A stretch of 64,000 nt of DNA from Legionella israelensis (GCF_004571175.1 NZ_CP038273.1:1798001-1862000), one strand, 5' to 3'; positions 52,054 through 62,184 are shown, numbered from the stretch's first letter. Translations and numbers: made by a program. Notes: generated by a model from the sequence alone, not told the origin.

Positions 52054-52782
52054 ATGAAGATATCCATTTTAAATATTCTTTTTTATTCACTGATCCCCGC
52101 TTTGTGTATGTTGGTGGGCGGGCTCATTGCCAGTTTATATCAGCCTAAAGCACGATTGACCAGCGCTATGCAGCATTTTGCTGCCGGTGTGGTTTTTGCT
52201 GCGGTGGCAAAAGAACTATTGCCGAAACTAGGGGCGGAAAATGAACCTGTGGTGCTTACTGTCGGCTTTATAGTCGGTGTATTAAGCATGTTATTGCTTA
52301 AATTGTTCAGCGAAACTTTGAATGAAAACTCCACTGCTTCGAAAGGCATTTCCTGGGGATTGATCACGGCTGTAGGTGTCGATTTATTCATTGATGGTGT
52401 ACTCATCGGTATTGCCTTTTTAGCAGGCGAGCAAGGAGGCATTTTAATCGCCATAGCTTTGGCGATAGAAATTCTTTTTCTTGGACTGTCGGCGACGGCT
52501 TCACTGGGGGCTCGAGGTGTGAGTATCAAGATTCGTTTGATTCTGCTTTGCATACTTGCCTTGCTGATTCCTGCCGGCAGTTTGAGTGGAGCCAGTTTGC
52601 TATCGCAACTGCCGTCTTATTATACAGAAGGTTTATTGGCTTTTGGTGTGGCAGCATTGCTGTATCTTGTGACTGAAGAGCTGTTGACTGAAGCACATGA
52701 AACAGAAGATACACCGTATATTACGGCCTCTTTCTTCATCGGTTTTCTGTTAATTTTGTTATTAGAAAATCTGGCTAAATAA
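52054..52782 (+). CDS. ZIP-family metal transporter
   Basis: 242 residues, seven or eight hydrophobic helices. The signature of ZIP transporters is visible: MQHFAAGVVFAAVAKELLP (helix 2 with His and Glu), ITAVGVDLFIDGVLIGIAFLAGE (helix 4, DLFIDG in place of the more usual HNxPEG), and YLVTEELLTEAHETEDT in place of the helix 5 HExPEx. The metal ligands are thus Asp and Glu-rich variants, so the ion (zinc, iron or another) is uncertain. Single gene. Confidence 0.82.
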   Translation: MKISILNILFYSLIPALCMLVGGLIASLYQPKARLTSAMQHFAAGVVFAAVAKELLPKLGAENEPVVLTVGFIVGVLSMLLLKLFSETLNENSTASKGISWGLITAVGVDLFIDGVLIGIAFLAGEQGGILIAIALAIEILFLGLSATASLGARGVSIKIRLILLCILALLIPAGSLSGASLLSQLPSYYTEGLLAFGVAALLYLVTEELLTEAHETEDTPYITASFFIGFLLILLLENLAK

Positions 52783-52922
52783 AGGTCTGGTAACCCATTT
52801 GTAAGACAGCACAATGGATCATCCTCATATTCAAAATGGACCAATACGGCCGTTCAAGGCAGAAGTGAGCTCTTACTAAGCTAAGTGCTCAACTGCTCAC
52901 TTAGCCTATCAGATGTTTCAGC

Positions 52923-53675
52923 TTATGAGCTTGCTGAAGGTCTGCTGGGTGGTTCTGGTGTTTCTTTGCTGGGAGCTGCTTTTTCTTTTTTACTTTCTGC
53001 TAACTCTTTTTTCATTTCAGTCGCCGCCTTTTCTTCTGCTTTTGCAGCTTTTTCTTCCGTTTTTGCTGTATAAGGCTGCTGGTAAGTGTTCAGGTTGAAT
53101 CCCTGCTCCTTCATGTATTTGGGAAAACCTTCCTCTTTGCTATTTAACAAACTTCTGAGCTCACTGGCATCAGCTCGTTCATACTGCTTGCTCTCTTCGT
53201 TAAATTTATAAATGACGCTTTTTTTATTGATAAAACCATGTTTAGCAAGCCAGTTATTAAACATGGTATCCATTTGTTTCGCTGTCTCTTTTCCAACGGA
53301 CTCCTTATTTGTCGAATAACCACGGCGAAGCTCAGCATCATCACTGATGGCGATATCATGTCTTATTTCTTTATCGCCAACGGACTCTTTAAGCTGTTTT
53401 GACATGCTATTAGCGAGATGCTGTTGTATATTTTCAATGGCTGTAGATACTTTTTTCCCATCCCATATTCCTTTTGAAGCATGCTCAGAATCAACCAACT
53501 CAGCAAACTTTTTGAGTTCCTCAACCAATCCCTTAAGATCAAAAAGTTTGTACTTTTCCACCATTTTTTTAAATGATTGATATAAATACTGTGCAGCTTC
53601 TGCACTTTGTCTAGCTAGTTCCATGGCTTTTTCCATGGCTTTTTTATCAGGGAATTCTCTTTTTTCAACCACCAT
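52923..53675 (-). CDS. Hypothetical coiled protein, possible Dot/Icm substrate
   Basis: 250 residues from ATG 53675, which has AAAGAGGA upstream; the frame extends 11 codons more without such a site. Almost wholly helical and charged. The last 45 residues are repeats of EEKAAKAEEKAA type followed by KEKAAPSKETPEPPSRPSASS; Glu-rich C-termini ending in Ser and small residues resemble the secretion signals of Legionella effectors. No known domain. Suggestive only. Confidence 0.6.
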   Translation of the reverse strand: MVVEKREFPDKKAMEKAMELARQSAEAAQYLYQSFKKMVEKYKLFDLKGLVEELKKFAELVDSEHASKGIWDGKKVSTAIENIQQHLANSMSKQLKESVGDKEIRHDIAISDDAELRRGYSTNKESVGKETAKQMDTMFNNWLAKHGFINKKSVIYKFNEESKQYERADASELRSLLNSKEEGFPKYMKEQGFNLNTYQQPYTAKTEEKAAKAEEKAATEMKKELAESKKEKAAPSKETPEPPSRPSASS

Positions 53676-53860
53676 ATTATTTATCCTCTTTGAGGTAGAT
53701 GCTGGCAAAGAAAATAAGGCCTAAAATAACTCTTATCACCAATTTCTAACGACGCTGTAAAGCACACTAAATACCAGCATTTTATTTAATGCTATTATAG
53801 CAAATTCACACGCAAAGGCGCGTGTGAATAGGGTCGATAATGTAAAAAGCACGTAAAAAA

Positions 53861-56302
53861 TCAATCAAATGGATTTTTCTGTTGGTCAATGACGGAATCA
53901 AAAGTTTTATTTTTCATGGATTCAAAGGTAAATTCATCCACCAGGATAGCATCCCAGCGGGCTTTTTCAGTTTTTATCAATTCGTTCATCTCCTTTTTAC
54001 CTAATTCACCTTTTTTCACTTTTTCTTCAAGTTTTTGCTGCAATTGAACGAATTTGACCCGTTTTAGATCCCTTATTTTTTGATAGAGAGATTTATTTTT
54101 CAGGATTAACTGCAATGCATGCTCCATTCTGTCGACAGGTTGCTTTACGTCACCGCTTAAGTAAATAAACTGTTTGAGCTGATCGCGATAAGACTGATTT
54201 TCAGTCATGATTTCTGCCAATTGTTGTTCCAGCTTATCAGCAGGATATGGCATGGTTTGGCCAAATGGAAAAGCTATACAGCGCATAAGCCATCCTATTG
54301 GGCGTGAGGGGAAATTCTTGCAAAGATCGAGCATTGCTTTTTGGGCATGATAAAAACAATAGCCTAGAGCCCATTTGGCATGTATTTTATGCGCTTCATC
54401 TGGCTCATGCTGTTGATAGACTCGAAGTGTTGCCATCGCTATGTATAAATAAGACATAGCGTCAGCAAGACGGGCTGATAAACGCTCCTTTCGTTTCAAT
54501 TGCCCCCCCAAATAAATTAATGAGAAGTCAGCAAGCCAGGCGAAAGCATGGCTTAATCGAGTCAAACGCTGGTACTCACGTTGTAAGGCATTGCCCGGAG
54601 CTTGTGTAAAAAGACCACCAGTCCATGCAGAGCATATGGCTTTGGCGAAATTCTGCATGAAATAATGAATATGCTTCCAGATAACCGTTTTAAAGGCTTC
54701 TTTATCTTCCCTGGAAATGGCATAAAATTCATCACGAATATAGGGGTGGCATGCCATGGAACCTTGACCAAAGATCAATAAATTACGTGACATGATGTTT
54801 GCGCCTTCCACAGTGATAGAAATAGGTACACCTTGATAAAGGCTGGTGAGGTAATTTCGAGGACCAACGACGACGGCACGACCGGCATGGACATCCATGG
54901 CATCATTAACCGTAACACGCGCCAGTTCCGTATTAAAATATTTGGTTATAGCTGAGGCGACTGAAGGCTTTTTATGCTCATTGACTGCAGCAACGGTGAG
55001 CAGTCGTGTGGCATTAATCATGTAACTCAAACCAGCTATTTCCGCCAGTTTTTCACCTATGCCTTCAAAATTGGCAATTTCTACGTTGAATTGACGGCGA
55101 ATACGGGCAAAGGCACCTGTGGTGAGATAAGCAATGGATGAAGATGCAGCGCCCAAAGCGGGTAGGGAAATGGAGCGTCCGATAGAAAGACAATCCACTA
55201 ACATTTGCCAGCCGTGGCCTGCCTTTTTTTGTCCACCAATAATCGTGGTAATCGGCACGAAAATATTTTCTCCACGAACCGTTCCATTCATAAAGGGTTG
55301 TGCACAAGGCAAATGACGGTTGCCGGTTTCCAGATTTTCTGTATCTCTGGGAATCAGTAAGCAGGTAATGCCCTCCTGTCCTTCATTTTTCAGCAATCCA
55401 TCCGGATCTCTTAGATTAACGGCAAGGCCAATCAAGGTGGCGACAGGTGCCAATGTTATCCAGCGCTTGTTCAAGTTATGGATACTTAAGCCCAGAACGG
55501 TTTTGCCATCCACTTTCTTTTTGCTCACCACGGCTTCCGAAACGATGGAGGTGGCATCGCTTCCCGCACCGGGTTCAGTTAAGGCAAAACAGGGGATGTC
55601 TTCACCTTTAGCCAGTCGCGGCAGGTAATATTTTTTCTGTTCATCTGTGCCGTAATAATTCAATAATTCACCAGGACCCAAGGAATTGGGAACCATAATG
55701 GTCACAGCAGCCACGCCAGAACGGCTGGCGATCTTCATCACGATATCGGAATGGGCGCGAGCAGAAAAACCTTTACCGCCAAATTTCTTGGGAATAACAA
55801 GACCCAGAAATCCTTTTTCCTTAATGTACTTCCAGACTTTTTCTGGTAAATCCTGTTCCTGGTTGATTTGCCACTCATCAAGCATCGTGCAAAGTGTCTG
55901 GGTTTCATTGTCGAGAAAAGACCGCTCTTCTTTGGTTAATTCGGGGGAAAGATTTTTTAGCTTCTCCCAATCTGGCTGGCCGGTAAAAATATCTTTTTCG
56001 AACCAGGTATCCCCTGAGTTTAATGCTTCTTCTTCAGTTTTAGATAGCTGAGGAATGGATTTCCCTGCTGTTTTATACAAGTAATCAGTGAGCGCTGCCC
56101 GGACAATGTCCACACGAATGACAACGATGGCAGCAATGATAATGACCCAGAGAAGAAGAGCAATAAACCAGGGCATACCGATAAAAAAGGTGGCTATGAG
56201 TAAATAAATGCCGCTTCCAATCTCCCATACCAGTGAGTCCATGGCATGATAAAGGACGATGAGTGTAAAGATGAGATAAATTAAAAAAAACAGTATGGCC
56301 AT
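53861..56302 (-). CDS. fadE: Acyl-CoA dehydrogenase FadE
   Basis: First oxidation of fatty acid beta-oxidation. 813 residues from ATG 56302, preceded by GGGAGGAAG; an upstream frame adds 37 unlikely codons. Two membrane helices at the N-terminus (MAILFFLIYLIFTLIVLYH and LIATFFIGMPWFIALLLWVI), characteristic of gammaproteobacterial FadE, then the dehydrogenase domain: LVIPKKFGGKGFSARAHS, FALTEPGAGSDATS (FAD/substrate), and VEGANIMSRNLLIFGQG; then the C-terminal FadE extension. Full length. Confidence 0.96.
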   Translation of the reverse strand: MAILFFLIYLIFTLIVLYHAMDSLVWEIGSGIYLLIATFFIGMPWFIALLLWVIIIAAIVVIRVDIVRAALTDYLYKTAGKSIPQLSKTEEEALNSGDTWFEKDIFTGQPDWEKLKNLSPELTKEERSFLDNETQTLCTMLDEWQINQEQDLPEKVWKYIKEKGFLGLVIPKKFGGKGFSARAHSDIVMKIASRSGVAAVTIMVPNSLGPGELLNYYGTDEQKKYYLPRLAKGEDIPCFALTEPGAGSDATSIVSEAVVSKKKVDGKTVLGLSIHNLNKRWITLAPVATLIGLAVNLRDPDGLLKNEGQEGITCLLIPRDTENLETGNRHLPCAQPFMNGTVRGENIFVPITTIIGGQKKAGHGWQMLVDCLSIGRSISLPALGAASSSIAYLTTGAFARIRRQFNVEIANFEGIGEKLAEIAGLSYMINATRLLTVAAVNEHKKPSVASAITKYFNTELARVTVNDAMDVHAGRAVVVGPRNYLTSLYQGVPISITVEGANIMSRNLLIFGQGSMACHPYIRDEFYAISREDKEAFKTVIWKHIHYFMQNFAKAICSAWTGGLFTQAPGNALQREYQRLTRLSHAFAWLADFSLIYLGGQLKRKERLSARLADAMSYLYIAMATLRVYQQHEPDEAHKIHAKWALGYCFYHAQKAMLDLCKNFPSRPIGWLMRCIAFPFGQTMPYPADKLEQQLAEIMTENQSYRDQLKQFIYLSGDVKQPVDRMEHALQLILKNKSLYQKIRDLKRVKFVQLQQKLEEKVKKGELGKKEMNELIKTEKARWDAILVDEFTFESMKNKTFDSVIDQQKNPFD

Positions 56303-56587
56303 GCCTTCCTCCCTGTACGTTGAGCCAAGATAACTTACTGTTATGCTTTTGAAAAATATATGAAAGAGAAGTATATCGTTTTTTGCGATGGTTTTGCGAG
56401 AGCAATGTAGCATTCAATGATAAAAAAATTCGCTTTTCATTTCTCCCGCATGTCATTTTTTTGGCTCGCTGTTAGATGGCTCATCAAAGCATGGGCTTTA
56501 ACTATAAGCGGCACACCATTTCGAATAGATGACAGAAAGTTTGAGAAGATAGATAATGATGAGATTGAGGTAATATACAGGTGTTGA

Positions 56588-57193
56588 ATGAATAAACGTT
56601 TTATCTGGAATTTTGAATTTGAAACCAGCCATCCTTTATCGCAGGGCATTGAGGGCGAAAAGGAACATATTCGCTGGGAAAGCCGCTTTTTCTGGCCTGA
56701 AACATCCATTATAAAGCTTCAAGGTCTCAATGAACGCTTTCTCAATATATCCGATTATAAAATCAAACAGCATTCGGACACTTACATTTTGCTGGCGGAT
56801 CATCATTACAATATTAAATGGCGACGGGGGGCGTTGTTATACAAGCCCTTGCTTGAGCAAAAAGACCATATCTATGGTTTTGACAAAAAAATAGACCTTG
56901 ATGAATCCGCAAAAGAGGTGCAGGCAGAAAACGAACGCATAAAGCTTTTGCGCTTAGTTCAAAAAGAAGGGCGCAGACTGGATGTTGAAAAAGAGACACT
57001 GACTTGTAAATTACGGTTTGAGCCAGGAATTAAGCTCGAGTTTGCAAGATTAAGTATTAAAAATCATATCTATTTCAGTGTCTGTCTTTCCGGGCGTTGT
57101 TTTCCATTGATTCAATCTTTAGGCAAGCGCTTGCTCAATGAGCAAAAATCCTGCGATTATGTCAGTTTTCTGAAACAAATGATGGACTTATGA
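56588..57193 (+). CDS. Hypothetical protein preceding chrA
   Basis: 201 residues. No recognised domain; it begins NKRFIWNFEFETSHPLSQGIEGEKEH and has alternating charged strands (GIKLEFARLSIKNHIYFSVCLSGR) suggestive of a CYTH-like or lipocalin barrel, but this is only an impression. Its stop overlaps the chrA start (ATGATAA at 57190-57193), so the two are coupled. Confidence 0.65.
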   Translation: MNKRFIWNFEFETSHPLSQGIEGEKEHIRWESRFFWPETSIIKLQGLNERFLNISDYKIKQHSDTYILLADHHYNIKWRRGALLYKPLLEQKDHIYGFDKKIDLDESAKEVQAENERIKLLRLVQKEGRRLDVEKETLTCKLRFEPGIKLEFARLSIKNHIYFSVCLSGRCFPLIQSLGKRLLNEQKSCDYVSFLKQMMDL

Positions 57194-57723
57194 TAAAAAC
57201 CTTATATGCACTGATGTGCAGTTTTGGCAAAATAGGCATTATATCTTTAGGCGGCGGCAATTCTATGCTGAAACTGATAGAATATGAGGCTGTTACGTAC
57301 CGCCATTGGATTCTGCCGGAAGAATTTGTTCGTATGGTGGGTTCAAGCTTTTTGTTCCCGGGATTAACGGCCGTCAAATTATCGGCTTTGATTGGTTATA
57401 AGGCTGCAGGATTGCCGGGGTTGTTAGTTGCTGTTGCCTGTCTGAATTTACCTGGTCTTATATTGGCTGTCATTGGCTATCAACTGCTGACGGTCCATGA
57501 TAACCCCTTTACACGCAAGATCATGATTTCGGTGCAATACGGTGCCCTGGCTTTATTGGCGGCGGCTTCATTTGCTGTAGCACAAGGTGTCTTTGGCCTG
57601 TATTTTTCAATTCCAGTGGCTTTTGTTAGCCTGCTGTTTTTTCTAGCGCTAATTTATCTTAATCTTTCACCCTTCTGGGGCTTTATTGCTTTTATAGGGA
57701 TATGTTTTTTTCTCGTCCCTTAA
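57190..57723 (+). CDS. Short-chain ChrA chromate transporter domain protein
   Basis: 177 residues, one CHR domain: IGIISLGGGNSMLKLIEYEAV (the signature near the N-terminus), FVRMVGSSFLFPGLTAVKLSALIGYKAAGLPGLL and helices to the end. Full ChrA proteins are about 400 residues with two such domains; single-domain forms usually occur in pairs, but the partner here is the unrelated upstream gene. Predicted chromate or sulfate efflux; actual substrate untested. Confidence 0.85.
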   Translation: MIKTLYALMCSFGKIGIISLGGGNSMLKLIEYEAVTYRHWILPEEFVRMVGSSFLFPGLTAVKLSALIGYKAAGLPGLLVAVACLNLPGLILAVIGYQLLTVHDNPFTRKIMISVQYGALALLAAASFAVAQGVFGLYFSIPVAFVSLLFFLALIYLNLSPFWGFIAFIGICFFLVP

Positions 57724-57763
57724 TTTAAACTTTAATAATGAAGTGTATAGCAGGAGTTGCTCA

Positions 57764-59830
57764 TTGACCAAAGATCTGGACAGTTCGGAATATTACATTA
57801 ACCGCGAATTCTCTGCCTTGGCATTTAACGAACGGGTGTTGTCGCTGGTAAGCGATGAGCGTGTTCCCTTATTGGAACGAATGCGTTTTTTAGCCATATG
57901 CAGCAGCAATCTGGATGAGTTTTTTGAGATAAGGGTTGCCGGACTGAAAGAACAAATGCTCCTTGCTTCTAACAAGCGTTCTTTAGATGGTCTTTATGTG
58001 GATGAAGCTTTTCATCAAATCAGTAAAAAAGCTCACGAGCTAAGTGATCAACTCTATCAAACCTTTAATAAAAGACTGTTACCGCAATTGCGTAAGGAGA
58101 ATATTCATTTTTTGGAAACCCGACAGTGGACGGATGATATTCATTTATGGTCAAAGCATTATTTTAAAAATGAAATATTACCTATCTTAAGTCCAATTGC
58201 TCTTGATCTGGCTCATCCTTTCCCGAGATTATTGAATAAAAGTCTTAACTTTATCGTTTCATTAAGTGGCAAGGATGCGTTTAATCGAAGTATTGACTAT
58301 GCCGTTGTCCATGCGCCTCGCTCTCTGCCGCGAATGATCCATTTACCTTCAGAACTTTGTGGTGAGAGCGATACTTTTGTTTATTTATCATCCATTATTA
58401 AAACGCATGTACACAGTTTGTTTCCTGGAATGGATATCAGTGGTTGCTACTCGTTTCGACTGACACGTAACAGTGATTTGTTTTTGCGGGAAGAGGAAAT
58501 TGAAGATCTGGCTGAAGCTTTACAGAAACAAATTTTTTCCCGTCATTATGGCGATGTGGTTCGACTTGAAATTGATAAACAGTGTCCAGATAAGATCGTT
58601 GATTTTTTATTGCAGAAACATCATCTAAGACATGAGGATGCTTATTATTGCGACGGGCCTGTTAATTTACAGCGTTATTTGAAAGCGGTTAACAGCATTA
58701 ATCGGCCCGATTTGAATTATCAGGCTTTCATTCCGAAATATCCTAAATCAGCCAAATCTGAACATTGTTTATTTGATGTCCTGGATGAGCGTGACATCTT
58801 TTTACATCACCCTTATCAAAGCTTTGAATTGGTGATCGATTTCGTAAGGCAGGCGACGACTGACCCTGATGTATTGGCCATCAGTCAAACCCTGTATCGA
58901 ACGCACTCTGGCTCGGTTATGGTGGATGCTCTGGTTAATGCAGCCCGATCCGGGAAAGAAGTCACTGCTGTGATCGAGCTTCGTGCCCGCTTTGATGAAG
59001 AATCCAACCTGAAGCTGGCCAGTCGATTACATGATGCCGGCGTATTGGTGCTGTATGGAGTAGTAGGTTATAAAACCCATGCAAAAATGACATTGGTTGT
59101 TCGTAAAACCCATGGAAAATTAAAAGGCTATGTTCATATGGGGACAGGGAATTACCATGAACAAACAGCAAAAAGGTATACGGACTTTGGTTTGTTAACC
59201 TGTGAGCCCAATATTGTCTCCGATATACAAGCCATTTTTAAACAACTCACAGGTTTGGGAAAAGCCATTAAATTAAAATCCTTGTGGTATGCCCCTTTTA
59301 CCTTGCATAAATACTTGTTGCAAAAGATAGATGAATTGGCAGTGGAAGCAAAAAAAGGCGCTGAAACTGAGATTTTTATTAAAGTGAATGGATTAACGGA
59401 TAAAAGTATTATAAAGGCTTTATACAGTGCTTCCCAGGCAGGAGTGACCATTCACTTGCTGGTTCGAGGGATTTGCTGTCTGAGGCCCGGTATAAGCGGA
59501 GTGTCTGAACGTATTCGCGTGCTTTCATATATTGGTCAATTTCTTGAACATCATCGTGTTTATTATTTTCGCAGCGGTGATAAAGAAAAATATTTTTGTT
59601 CCAGTGCAGATTTAATGGAAAGAAACCTGTATAACCGCATTGAAATCATGTTTCCTGTTCTGGATGAAGAGATACAAAAAAGAATCAAGCAGGACATTAT
59701 CAAAAATTATCTTAAGGACAACAGCTATACATGGGAAATGCAGCCGGACGGCAGCTATAAACCTTTAAATCAGGGAGGCTATTGTGCACAGGAAAAGCTC
59801 ATTGAGTATTATACCAAGGGGGAGAATTAA
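57764..59830 (+). CDS. ppk: Polyphosphate kinase 1
   Basis: Makes polyphosphate from ATP at the membrane. 688 residues from TTG 57764, with AGGAG seven bases upstream; a GTG seven codons earlier overlaps that site. Motifs: NREFSALAFNERVL (N-terminal head), NLDEFFEIRVAGLK, LSPIALDLAHPFPRLLNKSLNF, DVLDERDIFLHHPYQSF, the active-site His in VGYKTHAKMTLV, and HMGTGNYHEQTAKRYTDFGLLT. Full length and intact. Confidence 0.97.
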   Translation: MTKDLDSSEYYINREFSALAFNERVLSLVSDERVPLLERMRFLAICSSNLDEFFEIRVAGLKEQMLLASNKRSLDGLYVDEAFHQISKKAHELSDQLYQTFNKRLLPQLRKENIHFLETRQWTDDIHLWSKHYFKNEILPILSPIALDLAHPFPRLLNKSLNFIVSLSGKDAFNRSIDYAVVHAPRSLPRMIHLPSELCGESDTFVYLSSIIKTHVHSLFPGMDISGCYSFRLTRNSDLFLREEEIEDLAEALQKQIFSRHYGDVVRLEIDKQCPDKIVDFLLQKHHLRHEDAYYCDGPVNLQRYLKAVNSINRPDLNYQAFIPKYPKSAKSEHCLFDVLDERDIFLHHPYQSFELVIDFVRQATTDPDVLAISQTLYRTHSGSVMVDALVNAARSGKEVTAVIELRARFDEESNLKLASRLHDAGVLVLYGVVGYKTHAKMTLVVRKTHGKLKGYVHMGTGNYHEQTAKRYTDFGLLTCEPNIVSDIQAIFKQLTGLGKAIKLKSLWYAPFTLHKYLLQKIDELAVEAKKGAETEIFIKVNGLTDKSIIKALYSASQAGVTIHLLVRGICCLRPGISGVSERIRVLSYIGQFLEHHRVYYFRSGDKEKYFCSSADLMERNLYNRIEIMFPVLDEEIQKRIKQDIIKNYLKDNSYTWEMQPDGSYKPLNQGGYCAQEKLIEYYTKGEN

Positions 59831-59877
59831 ACTCAGCACTCAAATCCAGCCATTCACCAGGCGTGATGTTTATGAGG

Positions 59878-60861
59878 TTAAATGAGCAAGGTCTTGTTTT
59901 TGAGCCCGGGTTCCTCCCGAGCCAGCCGCGGCAATAAATAGCCTGGAACAAGTGTCTGTAATTCACGATAAATGGCCAGGGCCTGGCTTAAAGGCAGATC
60001 AAAATGAGCAGCGCCCCGGACTTTATCCAAAAGATGTAAATAATATGGCATGACGCCCAACTGAAACAAGCGTTGGCTTAAGTCAGCTAAGGTTTGGGCT
60101 TTATCATTTACTCCCGCCAGTAGGACGGATTGGTTTAACAGCTGGCAGCCTGCCTGTTTTAATTGCTGACAGGCTTTCGCCACTGAGGGGTCGAGTTCTT
60201 GCGGGTGATTGCTGTGAATGACCATGACTTTCTGCAGGGGGGAGACCTGAAGCAGTCGCGGTAACTCACTATCAAGGCGCTCAGGAAGGACAACCGGTAT
60301 ACGGGTGTGTAGCCGCAAAATCTGAAGATGTTGAATCTCATTCAGTTGGTTTAATAGCTCACCAATGACTTCATCTGAAGCAAGTAAGGGATCGCCACCG
60401 CTTAAAATGACCTCGTAAATGCTTTTATTGGCTGCAATATAGCTCATAGCTGCCTGCCATCCCCGCCTTCCGGGATTATTCTCTTGGTAGGGAAAATGAC
60501 GGCGAAAGCAATAACGGCAGTTAACTGCACAGCTTCCCGTTAATGTTAAAAGTACCCGACCATGATATTTGTGGATTAAGCCCTTGACTGGATTGGATTC
60601 TCTCTCCTGCAGAGGATCATGGCTGTAACCGTGTATATCCTCTTCTTCTTTACTGACGGCAAGGACTTGACGTAATAGCGGGTCAAAAGGATCTCCTTTT
60701 TGCATGCGTTCGGCAAAGCTTCGGGGTACGCGGGTTTTAAAGCTGGTTTCAGCAAATGAACTGCCATACTCTGCGGGAAGTTTTAGAAAGCTTAGCAATT
60801 CAGCCGCACAACTAAAGCCTTGGGCCAGAACTTTTTGCCAGGAAGAAGAGGAATCTCGCAT
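59878..60861 (-). CDS. epmB: EF-P lysine aminomutase EpmB
   Basis: Radical SAM enzyme converting lysine to beta-lysine for attachment to EF-P. 327 residues: radical SAM cluster CAVNCRYC (Cys111, 115, 118), PLP lysine in GVNDKAQTL-type region and LHLLDKVRGAAHF, and the KamA-family pattern ESNPVKGLIHKYHGRVLLTLTG. It is divergent from efp, the usual neighbourhood. EpmA, the ligase, is not in the window. Confidence 0.94.
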   Translation of the reverse strand: MRDSSSSWQKVLAQGFSCAAELLSFLKLPAEYGSSFAETSFKTRVPRSFAERMQKGDPFDPLLRQVLAVSKEEEDIHGYSHDPLQERESNPVKGLIHKYHGRVLLTLTGSCAVNCRYCFRRHFPYQENNPGRRGWQAAMSYIAANKSIYEVILSGGDPLLASDEVIGELLNQLNEIQHLQILRLHTRIPVVLPERLDSELPRLLQVSPLQKVMVIHSNHPQELDPSVAKACQQLKQAGCQLLNQSVLLAGVNDKAQTLADLSQRLFQLGVMPYYLHLLDKVRGAAHFDLPLSQALAIYRELQTLVPGYLLPRLAREEPGLKNKTLLI

Positions 60862-61001
60862 TTATGTCATAGTCTTGATAAACTGCGTGAACTTTAACTA
60901 AAAAGAATCAAAACCTCAACCTGTACAGACTGCCTGTATAAGGTCAATTCTGAAGAAATGTCATTCTGTTTTTTTCAATTCCTGTGATTAATGGAGCACC
61001 T

Positions 61002-61571
61002 ATGGCGACTTATAGTACAAATGAATTTAAACCTGGTTTGAAAGTGATGGTGGACAACGCCCCCTGTAATATTTTGGAATGTGAATTCGTCAAGCCTGGA
61101 AAAGGGCAAGCATTTACACGAGCAAAAATACGTAATTTAAAAACGGGACGCGTGGTAGAGCGAACCTATAAATCCGGAGAGACTCTCCCTTCCGCAGATG
61201 TGGTGGAAGTTGAAATGCAGTACCTGTACAACGATGGTGAATTTTGGCATTTTATGGTTCCTGATACCTTTGAACAATATGCAGCCGGTGCTGAAGCTGT
61301 CTCTGATGCCGCACAATGGCTGAAAGAGCAGGATATATGTGCAGTAACCTTATGGAACAATGAACCTTTACAGGTCACCCCACCGAATTTTGTTGTCCTG
61401 GAAGTTACCGAAACGGATCCGGGCTTAAAAGGGGATACATCTGGTGGAGGCGGAAAACCAGCGACTTTAGAGACAGGAGCTGTGGTTCGTGTACCGTTAT
61501 TTGTGCAGATTGGTGAATTGATTAAAGTGGACACGCGCAAAGGTGAATATGTGTCTCGCGCCAAGGAATAA
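61002..61571 (+). CDS. efp: Translation elongation factor P
   Basis: Relieves ribosome stalling at polyproline. 189 residues from ATG 61002; six extra upstream codons are not part of the family. Lys34 in [15 protein letters not shown] is the residue modified by EpmA/EpmB. Domains: KOW-like I (1-64), OB-like II and III, ending [12 protein letters not shown] lies before the ATG. Confidence 0.97.
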   Translation: MATYSTNEFKPGLKVMVDNAPCNILECEFVKPGKGQAFTRAKIRNLKTGRVVERTYKSGETLPSADVVEVEMQYLYNDGEFWHFMVPDTFEQYAAGAEAVSDAAQWLKEQDICAVTLWNNEPLQVTPPNFVVLEVTETDPGLKGDTSGGGGKPATLETGAVVRVPLFVQIGELIKVDTRKGEYVSRAKE

Positions 61572-61589
61572 GTCATGTCCATTCACAGA

Positions 61590-61628
61590 GGCAAGAGATC
61601 CAGGCAGCTTTAACCTGGATTCATTGCC
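61590..61628. terminator. Bidirectional hairpin between efp and the lipoprotein gene
   Basis: GGCAA (61590-61594) with TTGCC (61624-61628) outside, and ATCCAGG (61598-61604) with CCTGGAT (61614-61620) inside, separated by a symmetric internal loop. It lies between convergent genes; no T-run follows, so strength is doubtful. Confidence 0.5.
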
Positions 61629-61637
61629 CCCATAGGC

Positions 61638-61913
61638 TCAGTAGTAGAGGCGGTAACGGTAATATCCTCGATAACCACGCCAGTAAGGATGATATCCGCC
61701 CCAATAGCCGCGGGTTCCCCAGTAAACGGTCCTGCTGCCCCAGTATGGGCTGCCAGGATAATAAGCAGGGGTATATATTCCGCTGCGATAATAGGCCGGA
61801 GTGTAATATACGCCTGTACTATAAGTGGTAACGCCTGTGGTGGTGCGAACGGAACAACTGGTTAGAAACATCGTGGGTAATAACAAAAGTGCAGCAATGA
61901 ATACCTTTTTCAT
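61638..61913 (-). CDS. Gly/Tyr-rich lipoprotein
   Basis: 91 residues from ATG 61913 (MKKVFIAALLLLPTMFLTSC with lipobox FLTSC). The mature part is made of Tyr, Gly, Arg and Trp repeats (YYTPAYYRSGIYTPAYYPGSPYWGSR, then GYHPYWRGYRGYYRYR), without known domain. Such low-complexity surface lipoproteins occur in Legionella and Coxiella. Function unknown; the start chosen gives the clean signal peptide. Confidence 0.72.
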   Translation of the reverse strand: MKKVFIAALLLLPTMFLTSCSVRTTTGVTTYSTGVYYTPAYYRSGIYTPAYYPGSPYWGSRTVYWGTRGYWGGYHPYWRGYRGYYRYRLYY

Positions 61914-62150
61914 GATTGCATCCCAGCCGTTTGATGTATACAAATTATACGACAAGATTTATTATTGTTCAAAAATAGCAGATAAAAAAACCACATTAAT
62001 TAAACAATTTTTCTTAACTTTGCGCTTTATTTCCATTCGTCGTTTACGAAGATAAGATGTGGTTTTGCGCCAATGTTGGCATGCCCATATTATTTTTTAA
62101 GCCTGACCTATACAAATTGCTTTACAAAATCATTTTTTCATTCTATCGTT

Positions 62151-62174
62151 CTTGATTAACGTGCATTAATCAAG
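62151..62174. promoter_or_regulatory. Palindrome over the umuD leader
   Basis: Perfect 9-bp arms CTTGATTAA (62151-62159) and TTAATCAAG (62166-62174) around CGTGCA, ending 10 bp before the ATG of umuD. It does not fit the enterobacterial LexA box (CTGT-N8-ACAG) but has the size of a dimer operator and would block transcription or ribosome access. Likely operator of umuDC. Confidence 0.6.
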
Positions 62175-62184
62175 AGGTGTGTCT

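Noticed and set aside
52140..52553. 137-codon minus-strand frame inside the ZIP transporter gene
   Set aside because: Shadow frame of a gene with clear membrane-protein character on the other strand.
62151..62174. Classical LexA box at umuD
   Set aside because: The palindrome arms CTTGATTAA/TTAATCAAG do not match CTGT-N8-ACAG; it is kept as an operator of another kind.
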